Source: Bacteroidia bacterium
GTDB lineage: Bacteria > Bacteroidota > Bacteroidia > Flavobacteriales > Flavobacteriaceae
Direction of reading: 5' to 3'
Assembly (NCBI GenBank): GCA_030427585.1
Contig: JAUIBW010000015.1
Location: 61,296-125,295, forward strand
Length of the DNA stretch: 64,000 nucleotides
Shown: piece after piece, positions 38,101-46,563 of the stretch
Numbering within the stretch: the stretch's first letter is position 1
Layout: each line of letters opens with the position of its first letter
Made by a program: the position numbers and the translations under genes
The notes under the pieces: model-generated
The model's database searches: none
What the model was told of the DNA's origin: nothing
What the model saw: only the letters and a program-made list of their open reading frames with translations

Positions 38101-38241
38101 ATTCTCTAACGATGACTTATCACCTAAAAACTCATCCGTAGGAATCTCCTTAACGAATTCGTTTTGTTGTAGCGTCTCAACAATAGAGCTATTTTCGTTT
38201 AGCTCTTCAACACTTTTCCAGTATTTCTTGTTTGATGACAT
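35113..38241 (-). CDS. actB: Alternative complex III iron-sulfur subunit ActB (molybdopterin oxidoreductase-like)
   Basis: A 1042-residue fusion. The N-terminus carries a Tat-like signal starting at SRRDFLKYVGFSTAAA (Arg 52-53) ending in LAAC. A large domain of the molybdopterin oxidoreductase fold follows (about 75-730), which in this family holds no cofactor. Then comes a four-cluster ferredoxin domain: CTGCGACVIACHAENNVP, CQHCNHAPCETVCP, CVGTRYCANNCPYKVRRF and CSMCIQMTQ with CSAACSSGA. The clusters relay electrons from quinol to the hemes of ActA. It is 59 bp downstream of actA. Confidence 0.95.
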   Translation of the reverse strand: MSSNKKYWKSVEELNENSSIVETLQQNEFVKEIPTDEFLGDKSSLENSSTSRRDFLKYVGFSTAAASLAACEGPVKKSIPYVVQPDRIVPGVANYYATTIADGYDFASVLIKTREGRPIKVENNNLAKSNSDANARVHASVLSLYDSSRLQGPKKGNENVDWDVLDKEVSAKLNSLGGKQIVLLTQTFASPSTSKLISEFKAKYQNVKHVVYDAVSNSEALDAYQMMYGERALADYDFSKANTVVSIAADFLGDWQGGGYDSAYAKGRIPKNGKMSKHIQFEANMSLTGANADKRVQANPSEQKQVLAALYKYVTGSGSKGALNSKLDAEVVKAAKEIQKAGSNALVVTGIQDIDAQLVVLEINKAIQSKAFNKNTPRTIRQGDAKAVAQLVKDMNAGRVGGLLIAGVNPVYSLPNANEFKSGLEKVDISVAFSMHNDATAELCNYVATTPHYLESWGDIELKRGSYSLMQPTIRPLFDTRQFQETLLKWTGNSSTYHDYIKSAWTGILGGTSWNQALHDGVLVKPTLPKQELVDALEAPEGDVADIEATPVLTSAGPNVGAASRRLSVAKSSGIELTLYTKIALGDGQQANNPWLQEMPDPITRTSWDNYLTVSRADAEELGLTNENVANGALNGSYANISVQGSEPIKVPVIIQPGQAKGSVGLALGYGKTKGIKEDMIVGVNAYPLYQNLNAVQNVSITAAEGVHEFACVQLHNTLMGRGDIVKETTLEIFNTKDKHDWNAIPEVSKNHIEYEVTSPEVDLWDEFDRSVGHHFNLSIDLNACTGCGACVIACHAENNVPVVGKSEVRRSRDMHWLRIDRYYSSQDSFEGDNDKKDNIAGLGSSLSEFGEMENPSDNPQVVFQPVMCQHCNHAPCETVCPVAATSHGRQGQNHMAYNRCVGTRYCANNCPYKVRRFNWFLYNNNDEFDYHMNNDLGRMVLNPDVTVRSRGVMEKCSMCIQMTQKTILDAKRDGREIKDGELQTACSAACSSGAMVFGDINDKDSEVARLKEDDRMYHLLEHVGTKPNVMYHTKVRNTTEA

Positions 38242-38300
38242 ATATAATTGATATTAGCTTCTTACTATTCTTCCGTTTACGAAAAACAATTGTTTTATTG

Positions 38301-39623
38301 TTAATAATGACATTTACCACATTCCAGACCACCCATTTGAGCAGCTGTCAATTGATCAACACCATATTTTTTAGAAAGTTCTTTATGAATTTTCTCATAA
38401 TACTTATTATCAGCAACTTTTACATTAGTCTCTCTATGACAATTAATACACCATCCCATAGTAAGTGGAGCATGCTGATACATAATTTCCATTTCCTCTA
38501 CCGGACCGTGACATGTCTGGCACTCTACTCCTGCAACACTTACATGCTGAGAGTGATTAAAGTATGCAAAATCAGGAAGATTATGAATACGAACCCATTT
38601 TACAGGTTGAGTATCTCCAGTATATGCCTGTGTATCTGTATCCCAACCTACTGCTTTATATAATTTTTGAATCTCACCATCATAGAATTCTTTAGAGTAT
38701 TCTTCTGTTGCAGTAGCATCAGCCACTTCACTAATAGACTTATGACAATTCATACATACATTAAGAGAAGGAATTCCCGATGTCTTACTAACTCTTGCTG
38801 AAGAGTGACAATATTTACATTCTATTTTATTATCACCAGCATGAATTTTATGAGAATAGTGTATTGGCTGAACAGGTTGATATCCTTGATCAACTCCTAC
38901 CTGCATAAAGTATCCATATACAAAGTAACCACTCGCGAGTAACAAGAAAATGGCACTAACCATAACCAAAAATTGATTTTGGATAAACGCTTTCCAGATT
39001 GGAGTTCTTTCTTCTGCTTGTGGTAACTCTACATTATTAGCTTCTGCAAAGCTTCTTAGCGTTTTATTAACAAGAAATAAAACTACAACCAGCATCAAAA
39101 ATACCAATGCCAATATTGCTAAAATCACATTAGCAGAAACTCCTGAGCTTTCACCACCCCCAGAAGCAGTATCGCTTCCCGGAACCGGTGCAGGCGGATC
39201 AGCCTTAGGCTCCATTACATAAGCCAAAATATTATCAATATCACCATCTGTTAACTGTGGAAAAGCATTCATTGCAGTTTTGTTATACTCTTCAAAAACA
39301 GCAACAGCTTGTGGATCACCAGAAGCGACCATGGCTGCACTATTCTTTATCCATGAATATAACCATGCTCTGTCATACTTATCAGCAACTCCAAAAAGAG
39401 CAGGACCAACTGCTTTTTTATATCGTTTATGACAAGCTGCACAAAGTGACTTAAACAACTCTTCTCCCTTAGCTACATCTCCTCCAGACGAAGCTTCAGT
39501 TACAGCAGCGTTATCAACAGCCGCTTCATCCTGCCCAAAGACAGGGTTAAAAAAAGTAAATAAAAAAACAGTTCCTAGGATTAGGATTTTAGAGGCTGAA
39601 TTTCGGTGTTTCACCTGTTTCAT
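38301..39623 (-). CDS. actA: Alternative complex III multiheme cytochrome ActA with extra N-terminal cytochrome c domain
   Basis: A 440-residue protein with six CxxCH heme motifs. The first, CAACH at residues 61-65, lies in an N-terminal cytochrome c domain with its own distal region (FPQLTDGDIDNILAYVMEP). Two membrane helices follow (about 165-190 and 213-240). A C-terminal pentaheme part then contains CKYCH, CMNCH, CQTCH, CINCH and CGKCH. The pentaheme part with membrane anchor is the hallmark of ActA. There is a signal peptide (ending VFGQ). It is the first gene of the eight-gene operon; a -7-like element TACTTTTG lies about 92 bp upstream. Confidence 0.94.
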   Translation of the reverse strand: MKQVKHRNSASKILILGTVFLFTFFNPVFGQDEAAVDNAAVTEASSGGDVAKGEELFKSLCAACHKRYKKAVGPALFGVADKYDRAWLYSWIKNSAAMVASGDPQAVAVFEEYNKTAMNAFPQLTDGDIDNILAYVMEPKADPPAPVPGSDTASGGGESSGVSANVILAILALVFLMLVVVLFLVNKTLRSFAEANNVELPQAEERTPIWKAFIQNQFLVMVSAIFLLLASGYFVYGYFMQVGVDQGYQPVQPIHYSHKIHAGDNKIECKYCHSSARVSKTSGIPSLNVCMNCHKSISEVADATATEEYSKEFYDGEIQKLYKAVGWDTDTQAYTGDTQPVKWVRIHNLPDFAYFNHSQHVSVAGVECQTCHGPVEEMEIMYQHAPLTMGWCINCHRETNVKVADNKYYEKIHKELSKKYGVDQLTAAQMGGLECGKCHY

Positions 39624-39714
39624 ATTATCAAGTAGAATTATCGTCTTAATTTTGGTATGGTTTTTTCATTAATATCTTAAAAAAGATATAAAACCGGCAC
39701 TTTTAATTCGACGA

Positions 39715-39722
39715 CAAAAGTA
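39715..39722 (-). promoter_or_regulatory. Probable -7 element for the act-cta operon
   Basis: On the minus strand TACTTTTG matches TAnnTTTG, about 92 bp ahead of the actA ATG. No good TTG was found at the expected -33 distance, so an activator may be needed or the site may be incidental. Confidence 0.45.
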
Positions 39723-39820
39723 CTATAATTAGTCGATTTTGGAAATGTTAGAGAACCGTTAACTATTAATTTATAATAATTCTAAATAATATTTTTTAAG
39801 GATTTTGAGTTATTAAACTT

Positions 39821-39828
39821 TACCTTTG
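39821..39828 (+). promoter_or_regulatory. Probable -7 element for the SPOR gene
   Basis: TACCTTTG matches TAnnTTTG and lies 17 bp ahead of the ATG at 39846, allowing a very short leader. The upstream TTG is only 13 nt away, shorter than usual, so the -33 element is doubtful. Confidence 0.45.
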
Positions 39829-39845
39829 TATCAAATCAATTTGTA

Positions 39846-40310
39846 ATGAGAATGTTAAACACCACAAACTATATTTTTCTGTTTGGTTTTTATCTTATAA
39901 TTACCAGCACTTTAACCGCTCAGGATACCACAAATACCACACCCGAAACTCCAAATCAGCCCGATTTTGTACCTGCAAACATATTACCGCAACCAGAAGC
40001 ATCTGTAACTATCAATCAAGACCCGCGAATAAAAATGCTTCTTGATATAAAATCTAAAATGGAAAAAGATGGAGAATTTAGTGATCGTTATAAGATTCAA
40101 CTGTATTATGGAAATCTAAATAAGGCAAATGAAATAATAAGAGCTTCAAAAGAAGCTTTTCCAAAATGGAGCTCATCGATCCAATGGGAAACACCTAATT
40201 ACAAAGTATGGATGGGAAATTATCGCACAAGGCTTGAAGCTGACAGGGCATTAAAAGAAGTACATACTAAGTTTCCTAATGCATTTATATTTAGACCTGA
40301 AAAAAAATAA
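39846..40310 (+). CDS. Secreted SPOR-domain protein
   Basis: A 154-residue protein with a signal peptide (MLNTTNYIFLFGFYLIITST, about residues 3-22). A Pro/Thr-rich linker follows (about 27-60), then a SPOR domain of about 75 residues. The domain reads YKIQLYYGNLNKANEIIRAS, then WETPNYKVWMGNYRTRLEAD and FPNAFIFRPEKK. SPOR domains bind denuded glycan strands of peptidoglycan, so the protein probably acts in the periplasm at division or remodelling sites. It is a single gene, convergent with infB across a shared palindromic terminator. Confidence 0.88.
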   Translation: MRMLNTTNYIFLFGFYLIITSTLTAQDTTNTTPETPNQPDFVPANILPQPEASVTINQDPRIKMLLDIKSKMEKDGEFSDRYKIQLYYGNLNKANEIIRASKEAFPKWSSSIQWETPNYKVWMGNYRTRLEADRALKEVHTKFPNAFIFRPEKK

Positions 40311-40331
40311 GGATTCTTTTTATTCATAAAT

Positions 40332-40365
40332 AACAAAACCCGATGTGTGCACATCGGGTTTTGTT
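40332..40365. terminator. Palindromic bidirectional terminator (SPOR gene / infB)
   Basis: A perfect 34-bp palindrome with halves AACAAAACCCGATGTGT and ACACATCGGGTTTTGTT, 21 bp from each of the two convergent stop codons. AT-rich outer arms can supply a U-run in either direction. Confidence 0.92.
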
Positions 40366-40386
40366 ATTTATTAGATACTTTAAGTA

Positions 40387-43188
40387 TTATAACTTCTTCT
40401 TTACTGCCACTTCCTGATACGCCTCTACTATATCACCTTCTTTAATATCATTATAGTTCTTAATCTGCAGACCACAATCATATCCTTTCGCTACTTCTTT
40501 CACATCATCTTTAAATCTTTTTAAAGAAGCAAACTCACCAGTATACACCACAACACCTTCTCTAATCAAGCGTACGCCAGAATTTCGGAAAAGTTTACCT
40601 GTAAGAACCATACATCCAGCAATTGTACCAACTTTAGAAATCTTAAATGTTTCTCTAATTTCTGCAGTTCCTGTAACTTCTTCCTTCATTACCGGAGAAA
40701 GCATTCCTTCCATTGCGTCTTTAAGATCATTAATAGCATCATAGATAATCGAATATGTTCTAATATCAATTTCTTCTTTATCTGCAACCTGTCTGGCATT
40801 ACCTGCTGGCCTAACATTAAACCCTATAATAATAGCATCAGATGCAGATGCCAGTAACACATCACTTTCTGTGATCGCCCCTACTGCTTTATGAATGATA
40901 TTTACATGAATTTCTTCTGTAGACAATTTCTGGAACGAATCTGTTAATGCTTCTACAGAACCATCAACATCTCCTTTAAGAATAATATTAAGTTCTTTAA
41001 AGTCTCCTAAGGCAATTCGACGTCCAATCTCATCTAGTGTAATATGTCGTTGTGTTCGTACAGATTGCTCTCTATGTAATTGCGCTCGTTTTGAAGCAAT
41101 ATCTTTAGCTTCTCTTTCATCTTCTAATACACTAAACTTATCCCCTGCCTGTGGAGCACCATCTAATCCAAGAATTGAAACTGGTGTAGAAGGCCCTGCT
41201 TCTTTTACATTATTCCCTCGTTCATCCTGCATCGCCTTAATCTTACCACTATTTTTACCCGCAAGAACATAATCTCCAATTTTAAGTGTACCTGTTTGCA
41301 CCAAAATAGTAGATACATAACCACGACCTTTATCCAAAAACGCTTCGACAACTGTACCAGATGCCAGTCGATTTGGATTTGCTTTAAGTTCTAGTATTTC
41401 TGCTTCAAGAAGTACCTTTTCAAGTAATTCTTTAACTCCTAATCCAGTTTTAGCAGAAATGTCGTGAGATTGAATTTTTCCTCCCCAATCTTCTACTAAC
41501 AAATTCATAGAGGCCAGTTTTTCTTTTATCTTTTCAGGATTTGCCTCAGGTCTATCTACCTTATTAATAGCAAATACAATAGGAACTCCTGCTGCCTGAG
41601 CATGACTAATTGCTTCTTTGGTCTGTGGCATCACATCATCATCTGCTGCAATTACAATAATAGCTAAATCAGTTACTTGCGCTCCACGTGCACGCATTGC
41701 AGTAAACGCTTCGTGACCTGGTGTATCTAAAAATGCTATTTTTTGTCCATTTTCTAATTGCACTCCATAGGCTCCAATATGTTGGGTTATCCCACCACTC
41801 TCACCAGCTATTACATTTTCTTTTCGAATATAATCAAGTAGAGATGTTTTACCATGATCAACATGTCCCATTACAGTTACAATAGGAGCTCTTTCTTCTA
41901 AATCCTCGGGAGCATCTACAATTTCTTCTATAGACTCCTCAATATCTGCAGTCACAAAATTAACCTCATAACCAAATTCATCTGCAACAATAGAAAGGGT
42001 CTCTGCATCTAATCTTTGATTCATTGTCACCATTATTCCTAATGACATACAAGCCGAAATAATATCGGTAGTTGGCACATTCATCATGGTAGCAACTTCT
42101 GAGGCTGTAACAAATTCTGTTACTTTAAGCACTTTACTTTCCTGTTCTTGTTGTGCTACATCGTCTTCTGCTTTCTGACGGTGCTGATCTCTCTTATCTC
42201 TACGATACTTAGCCGCTTTTGATTTGTTAGATTTCCCTTGTAATTTTTCAAGAGTTTCTCGTACTTGCTTTTGTACTTCCTCTTCACTAGGCTCTTCTTT
42301 TACAATGGCAGGTCGTTTCCCTTTTGCAGAACCTCTTCCTCTATTTCCACCTCGGTTACCACCGCCAGATTGGCCTCCTGGTCTACCACCACCAGATCCT
42401 TGAGCACCGCCTTCTTTACTAATTCTTCGTCGACGTTTTTTTGCAGCATCTCCTGCATTCGAAGACTTCTTATCAGATTTATCTTCTTTCTTCTTGGCCG
42501 GTTTTTTAAATTGAGTTAAATCAATTTTTTGACCTGTAAAATTAGGGCCATCTAATTTCTTATATTGAGTTTTAACTTTTTCTGGTTCTACAGAAACCTC
42601 TGCTTCTGGTGTCTGAGCTTCTGGTTTATCTTTACTTGCAACTGGCTTTACAGGTTTTTCTTCTTTTATTTCTTTTGGCGCTTGTCCTGTTATTTTAATT
42701 CCTTTTTTCTGAGGTCTATTTGAAACTATCTCTGGAGTTTTGTTTTTTACTTCTTCCTTTTCTTCTTCCTTTTCTGCCTTAGGAGCTTCAACTGCCTTTT
42801 CTTCAGGTTTTACAGTATTGCCTTCTTGTTTTTTACTCTCTAGTTCAATCTTACCCACCTGTTTAGGCCCACTTAATTGAGCTTTGGCTTTTACGACTTC
42901 TCTAGCTTCTGCACGTTTACGTTTTTCTTCCAGTTCATTTTCGATCTGCACTCGCAATGCTTCTTTTTCTTTCTTCTTTTCTTCTCCAACTTCTTTTGAA
43001 GCCACCTTTTTACTCTTATCTGTTTGAAATTCATCAAACAAGAGCTGATAAATCTCTGAAGAAATTTTTGTAGTAGGACGCGCATCTATCTCATGACCTT
43101 TTGAGTTCAAAAAGTCAACAGCCCGATCTAGCGAGATATTGAATTCGCGTAATACTTTATTTAGTCTCATTGTTCCTGCTTCAGCCAT
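40387..43188 (-). CDS. infB: Translation initiation factor IF-2
   Basis: A 933-residue GTPase. An IF2_N-like domain starts the protein ([20 protein letters not shown]). A long highly charged Lys/Glu-rich linker follows to about residue 400, with a Gly/Arg-rich patch ([19 protein letters not shown]). The G domain has GHVDHGKTS, the switch-[22 protein letters not shown] and NKVD. Domains II-IV follow. It recruits initiator tRNA to the ribosome. It is the last gene of rimP-nusA-infB, 43 bp after nusA. Confidence 0.97.
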   Translation of the reverse strand: MAEAGTMRLNKVLREFNISLDRAVDFLNSKGHEIDARPTTKISSEIYQLLFDEFQTDKSKKVASKEVGEEKKKEKEALRVQIENELEEKRKRAEAREVVKAKAQLSGPKQVGKIELESKKQEGNTVKPEEKAVEAPKAEKEEEKEEVKNKTPEIVSNRPQKKGIKITGQAPKEIKEEKPVKPVASKDKPEAQTPEAEVSVEPEKVKTQYKKLDGPNFTGQKIDLTQFKKPAKKKEDKSDKKSSNAGDAAKKRRRRISKEGGAQGSGGGRPGGQSGGGNRGGNRGRGSAKGKRPAIVKEEPSEEEVQKQVRETLEKLQGKSNKSKAAKYRRDKRDQHRQKAEDDVAQQEQESKVLKVTEFVTASEVATMMNVPTTDIISACMSLGIMVTMNQRLDAETLSIVADEFGYEVNFVTADIEESIEEIVDAPEDLEERAPIVTVMGHVDHGKTSLLDYIRKENVIAGESGGITQHIGAYGVQLENGQKIAFLDTPGHEAFTAMRARGAQVTDLAIIVIAADDDVMPQTKEAISHAQAAGVPIVFAINKVDRPEANPEKIKEKLASMNLLVEDWGGKIQSHDISAKTGLGVKELLEKVLLEAEILELKANPNRLASGTVVEAFLDKGRGYVSTILVQTGTLKIGDYVLAGKNSGKIKAMQDERGNNVKEAGPSTPVSILGLDGAPQAGDKFSVLEDEREAKDIASKRAQLHREQSVRTQRHITLDEIGRRIALGDFKELNIILKGDVDGSVEALTDSFQKLSTEEIHVNIIHKAVGAITESDVLLASASDAIIIGFNVRPAGNARQVADKEEIDIRTYSIIYDAINDLKDAMEGMLSPVMKEEVTGTAEIRETFKISKVGTIAGCMVLTGKLFRNSGVRLIREGVVVYTGEFASLKRFKDDVKEVAKGYDCGLQIKNYNDIKEGDIVEAYQEVAVKKKL

Positions 43189-43231
43189 AAATGCCTTTTA
43201 TTTAATGCTCAAATATAATTAATTGTGATTA

Positions 43232-44464
43232 TTAATCTTCAAATTCAGATTTTAATATTCTAATCACTTCGCTTACTGTCTCTTCCTCAAGATCAGTTCG
43301 CTTTACTAAATCACTAATATCTTGTTCTAAAATACTCTTTGCCGTATCCAAACCAATTTTAGAAAATTCTTCAATAATCCACGAGTCAATTTCATCGGAA
43401 AACTCTGCAAGCTCTACATCTTCTTCTACCCCTTCTCTAAACACATCTATCTCATAACCTGTTAGTTGCCCAGCTAATCTAATATTATGACCTCCTCGAC
43501 CAATAGCCTTAGAAACCTCTTCTGGTCTTAGCATTACTTCTGCTCGACTGGTCTCTTCATTAATCTTTATCGAGGTTACTTTTGCAGGGCTTAATGCTCT
43601 GGTAATAAATAATTGTAAATTATTTGTATAATTAATAACATCAATATTTTCATTACCTAATTCTCTTACGATACCATGTATACGAGAGCCTTTCATACCA
43701 ACACATGCTCCTACAGGGTCAATTCTGTCATCATACGAATCTACAGCAACTTTTGCTTTTTCTCCAGGAATTCGAACTACTTTTTTAACTGTAATTAAAC
43801 CATCAAACACTTCTGGTATTTCTGATTCGAACAATTTCTCTAAAAACAGAGGTGATGTTCTAGACATAATTATTGATGGTTTGTTACCTTTAAGCTCTAC
43901 AGATTCTATTACTCCTCGTACATTTTCTCCTTTTCTGAAAAAATCAGAAGGTATTTGTCTATCTTTAGGTAATATAATCTCGTTACCTTCATCATCTAGC
44001 ATTATAATCGCTCTATGACGAATATGATGAACCTCTGCAGTATAAATCTCCCCTTCTAATTCTTTAAACTGTTTATAAATATTCGTATTGTCATGCTCAT
44101 GGATTTTAGAAATTAAGTTCTGGCGCAATGCTAATATAGAACGTCTTCCTAAATCTATAAGTTTAACTTCTTCCGATACATCTTCTCCTACCTCAAAATC
44201 AGGTTCTATTTTTTGTGCTTCAGTTAGTGATATTTCTTGATTGCCGTCTTCAACTTCACCATCTCCTACTACAATACGATTTCTCCAAATTTCTAAATCT
44301 CCTTTATCAGGATTTATAATGATATCGAAATTGTCATCACTACCAAATTTCTTCTTTAGAGCATTTCTAAACACATCTTCTAAGATCGACATTAAAGTAA
44401 CACGATCTATAAATTTATCATCTTTGAATTCTGAAAATGATTCTATTAATGCGATATTTTCCAT
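43232..44464 (-). CDS. nusA: Transcription termination/antitermination factor NusA
   Basis: A 410-residue NusA. It has the N-terminal polymerase-binding domain (ESFSEFKDDKFIDRVTLM), the S1 domain (about 125-200, YTAEVHHIRHRAIIMLDDEG) and KH1/KH2 (RIPGEKAKVAVDSYDDRIDP, VGMKGSRIHGIVRELGNENI, RPEEVSKAIGRGGHNIRLAG). A short C-terminal acidic region follows (LAEFSDEIDSWIIEEFSK) instead of the two AR repeats of E. coli NusA. It binds RNA polymerase and nascent RNA. It is 15 bp after rimP in the same operon, whose leader contains a terminator-like hairpin. Confidence 0.96.
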   Translation of the reverse strand: MENIALIESFSEFKDDKFIDRVTLMSILEDVFRNALKKKFGSDDNFDIIINPDKGDLEIWRNRIVVGDGEVEDGNQEISLTEAQKIEPDFEVGEDVSEEVKLIDLGRRSILALRQNLISKIHEHDNTNIYKQFKELEGEIYTAEVHHIRHRAIIMLDDEGNEIILPKDRQIPSDFFRKGENVRGVIESVELKGNKPSIIMSRTSPLFLEKLFESEIPEVFDGLITVKKVVRIPGEKAKVAVDSYDDRIDPVGACVGMKGSRIHGIVRELGNENIDVINYTNNLQLFITRALSPAKVTSIKINEETSRAEVMLRPEEVSKAIGRGGHNIRLAGQLTGYEIDVFREGVEEDVELAEFSDEIDSWIIEEFSKIGLDTAKSILEQDISDLVKRTDLEEETVSEVIRILKSEFED

Positions 44465-44479
44465 ATCAATATATTATAA

Positions 44480-44944
44480 TTAAAATGTTATCATAACTTT
44501 TGCTTCTACAATATTTTCATAAGCTATAGTAGCTTCTTTAGTAACGGTTACTTTACCTTTACCTACCGGCTTAGGCTCTCGTGTTTTCCACGTTAAGACA
44601 ACTGTATCTTCGGTCGCTAAAATCAACTCTCCTTCGATTGTTTCTTCGATTGTTTTTACCTTAAGTTTTCTGCCCACATTCTTTTTATATTGTCGAACAT
44701 GTTTCAAACTTTCAGAAACACCCGAAGACATCACCTGAAGAGAGAAATCTTCTTCTTCTCTATCTAAATTGTGTTCAATTGCTCTGCTCAAAGCAATGCA
44801 ATCTTCTACTTTCACACCATCATCTCCATCAATAATAATTTCAATACTATTATCGGGATGAATTTTACTTTCAATTAGAAACAGGGACGGATTTTCTTGA
44901 AGTGCCCCTTCTAATAAACTCTGAACTTTGTCTTTTAATGACAT
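44480..44944 (-). CDS. rimP: Ribosome maturation factor RimP
   Basis: From the ATG at 44944 the protein is 154 residues, matching RimP. An upstream in-frame ATG at 44980 would add 12 residues but would place the coding region across a strong hairpin, so I reject it. Motifs: IEIIIDGDDGVKVEDCIALS and SLQVMSSGVSESLKHVRQYK-like (the family usually has EVSSPGL). It is needed for 30S assembly. It is the first gene of rimP-nusA-infB. Confidence 0.93.
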   Translation of the reverse strand: MSLKDKVQSLLEGALQENPSLFLIESKIHPDNSIEIIIDGDDGVKVEDCIALSRAIEHNLDREEEDFSLQVMSSGVSESLKHVRQYKKNVGRKLKVKTIEETIEGELILATEDTVVLTWKTREPKPVGKGKVTVTKEATIAYENIVEAKVMITF

Positions 44945-44952
44945 AAATAGAT

Positions 44953-44978
44953 AAAAAGAGGGGACTCCTCGTCCCCTC
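44953..44978 (-). terminator. Terminator-like hairpin in the rimP-nusA-infB leader (candidate attenuator)
   Basis: On the minus strand GAGGGGAC (44978-44971), a 5-nt loop, GTCCCCTC (44965-44958), then TTTTT. The stem is unusually GC-rich for this genome. It lies between the promoter at 45005-45033 and the start codon at 44944, 8 bp before the ATG, with no gene upstream to terminate. Confidence 0.75.
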
Positions 44979-45004
44979 ATCCTGGTTTTTTAATTTCAAC
45001 GGTG

Positions 45005-45033
45005 CAAAGATAGTAATAATATCTTATATACAA
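45005..45033 (-). promoter_or_regulatory. Bacteroidota-type promoter for rimP-nusA-infB
   Basis: Minus strand TTG (45033-45031), 18 nt, TATCTTTG (45012-45005), a full consensus match. Transcription should start near 44999, giving a leader of about 55 nt that consists mainly of the hairpin. Confidence 0.78.
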
Positions 45034-45168
45034 AATATCGCTAAGAATGAATTTATTCGTAAATTTAAAATACTCTATACAAACAGCTTCTTACTTAAAC
45101 GATATAACTATTAATATATTCTAAATCCAAAGTGATAAGCAAATAATATATTTAAAAAAAACAGTATT

Positions 45169-46002
45169 ATGATCAAAAGCATACTAGTCCCAACGGATTT
45201 TTCTAAACAAGCCGAAAGTGCATTGAAAGTAGCAGCTCAAATAGCAAAAAAAAATAACGCTAAAATCTACCTGTTACATATTTTAGAGCTCCCTATGCAT
45301 CTTACAGATTTAATGTCCTCTGGAGTGCCAGGACCTGCACCAGAGGCTGTTTTTTTTATGAAGCAAACCCATAAAAAGTTTGAAGAAGTACTAAAACAGG
45401 ATTATTTAAAAGATATTGATGTTATTGAGACTGTAAATTTTGAAGATGTAATGCAAGGGATTATCAATTCGAGTATCAAAAACAATATAGATATCATCAT
45501 CATGGGATCTCATGGTTCTTCTGGTTTTGAAGAACTATTCATTGGCTCTAATGCTGAAAAAGTGGTTCGAACATCAAAAAAGCCTGTATTAGTGATTAAA
45601 GAAGATTGTGACATTTTTGGAATTAATGACTTTGTTTATGCTACAAATTTTGATGATGAAGATAAACCATGTCTTTTAGCAGCACATGATTTTTCTAAAT
45701 CAATTCAAGCAAAACTTCATTTAGTATGGGTAAATACAGCTAATGGATTTAAAACCACTTATGAAACCGAAGAAAAAATGAATCATATGATTTCTAATCT
45801 TGATATCGAAGGGTACAGCCTAAACATCTATAACGATATCACAGTAGAAAAAGGAATACTTAATTTTGCTGATTCTATCAATGCCGGTATGATTGGTATT
45901 AGTACTCATGGTCGAAAAGGAATATCACACTTTATTAATGGAAGCTTAGGAGAAGACGTTGTAAATCATGCAAAAAGACCAGTCCTCACTTTCAAAATTT
46001 AA
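45169..46002 (+). CDS. Universal stress protein with two tandem USP domains
   Basis: A 277-residue cytoplasmic protein made of two UspA domains. The first (about 1-145) begins IKSILVPTDFSKQAESAL and has the ATP-binding pattern GSHGSSGFEELFIGSNAEK. The second (about 150-277) has GISTHGRKGISHFINGSLGE, also matching G-x2-G-x9-G-S/T. Both nucleotide-binding motifs look intact. Family members respond to stress and often bind ATP, but the function here is not known. It stands alone, divergent from rimP, and is followed by its own terminator. Confidence 0.93.
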   Translation: MIKSILVPTDFSKQAESALKVAAQIAKKNNAKIYLLHILELPMHLTDLMSSGVPGPAPEAVFFMKQTHKKFEEVLKQDYLKDIDVIETVNFEDVMQGIINSSIKNNIDIIIMGSHGSSGFEELFIGSNAEKVVRTSKKPVLVIKEDCDIFGINDFVYATNFDDEDKPCLLAAHDFSKSIQAKLHLVWVNTANGFKTTYETEEKMNHMISNLDIEGYSLNIYNDITVEKGILNFADSINAGMIGISTHGRKGISHFINGSLGEDVVNHAKRPVLTFKI

Positions 46003-46023
46003 TATCTTTATACTGTTAAAACC

Positions 46024-46056
46024 AAAAAAGGAGCAAATAAATTTACTCCTTTTTTT
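46024..46056 (+). terminator. Terminator of the universal stress protein gene
   Basis: Stem AAAAAAGGAG (46024-46033) / CTCCTTTTTT (46046-46055), extended inside by AAAT/ATTT, with a T-run, 22 bp past the stop. It directly adjoins the first 113-bp repeat. Confidence 0.85.
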
Positions 46057-46282
46057 GTTGGCCTACTAGGGCTCCCTTCGGAAAACTCAGGATAAACTTC
46101 TCGCCCTAGCTGGTCTTAGATCATACCCAAAAAAAAAGAACTAACATTTCTGTAGTTCCTTTAATTTCTGTTGGCCTACTAGGGCTCCCTTCGGAAAACT
46201 CAGGATAAACTTCTCGCCCTAGCCGGTCTTAGATCATACCCCAAAAAAAAGAACTAACATTTCTGTAGTTCCTTTAATTTCT
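46057..46282 (-). repeat. Two tandem 113-bp units containing partial tRNA-Gln 3' ends
   Basis: Unit 1 is 46057-46169 and unit 2 is 46170-46282; they differ at only a few bases. Each begins (plus strand) with GTTGGCCTACTAGGGCTC, which is the 3' end of the adjacent tRNA-Gln gene (discriminator, acceptor 3' strand, T-stem 3' strand). Each then carries a REP-like stretch CCCTTCGGAAAACTCAGGAT and a hairpin (AGAACTA/TAGTTCT) followed on the minus strand by T8-T9. The hairpin has the form of the tRNA terminator. On the minus strand CTAGGGC and GCCCTAG in each unit form a stem around the REP-like stretch. Confidence 0.9.
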
Positions 46283-46283
46283 G

Positions 46284-46356
46284 TTGGCCTACTAGGGCTC
46301 GAACCTAGACTCTTCTGGACCAAAACCAGACGTGTTGCCAGTTACACCATAGGCCA
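46284..46356 (-). tRNA. tRNA-Gln (anticodon TTG)
   Basis: A 73-nt cloverleaf without encoded CCA. Acceptor TGGCCTA/TAGGCCA plus discriminator A; D-stem GTGT/ACAC; anticodon stem TCTGG/CCAGA with loop TTTTGGT (anticodon TTG, reading CAA); 5-nt variable loop; T-stem CTAGG/CCTAG with loop TTCGAGC. All stems pair fully. It is transcribed from a consensus promoter 18 bp upstream and should end at the terminator hairpin within repeat unit 2. Confidence 0.95.
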
Positions 46357-46373
46357 ATATGTGTTTGCGGGTG

Positions 46374-46403
46374 CAAATTTAAAATTTTCTTTTGGCTCTG
46401 CAA
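46374..46403 (-). promoter_or_regulatory. Bacteroidota-type promoter for tRNA-Gln
   Basis: Minus strand TTG (46403-46401), 19 nt, TAAATTTG (46381-46374), full consensus with ideal spacing, 18 bp before the tRNA 5' end. Confidence 0.78.
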
Positions 46404-46563
46404 ATATTTTTTTAAAATTTATTCTACTAAATCAATAATCTATTTATAAAACTATAGCTACAGGTCTAAAATATAAACTTCTGTTAAGCGTTTGCTAAAA
46501 AAACTAAGGTTAAAGTATTTTTATTATTAAATTCGCCACACGTTATATAACTGAATAAATCTT

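Noticed and set aside
35113..38241. Active molybdopterin enzyme
   Set aside because: The act-operon context and the four-cluster C-terminus identify ActB, whose molybdopterin-type domain holds no cofactor in the known family.
44945..44980. Upstream ATG start of rimP giving 12 more residues
   Set aside because: The extension is encoded by the hairpin arms and is not part of the RimP family pattern.
46057..46282. CRISPR-like tandem repeats
   Set aside because: Only two 113-bp units with no spacers, and each contains a tRNA fragment and a terminator; no cas genes nearby.
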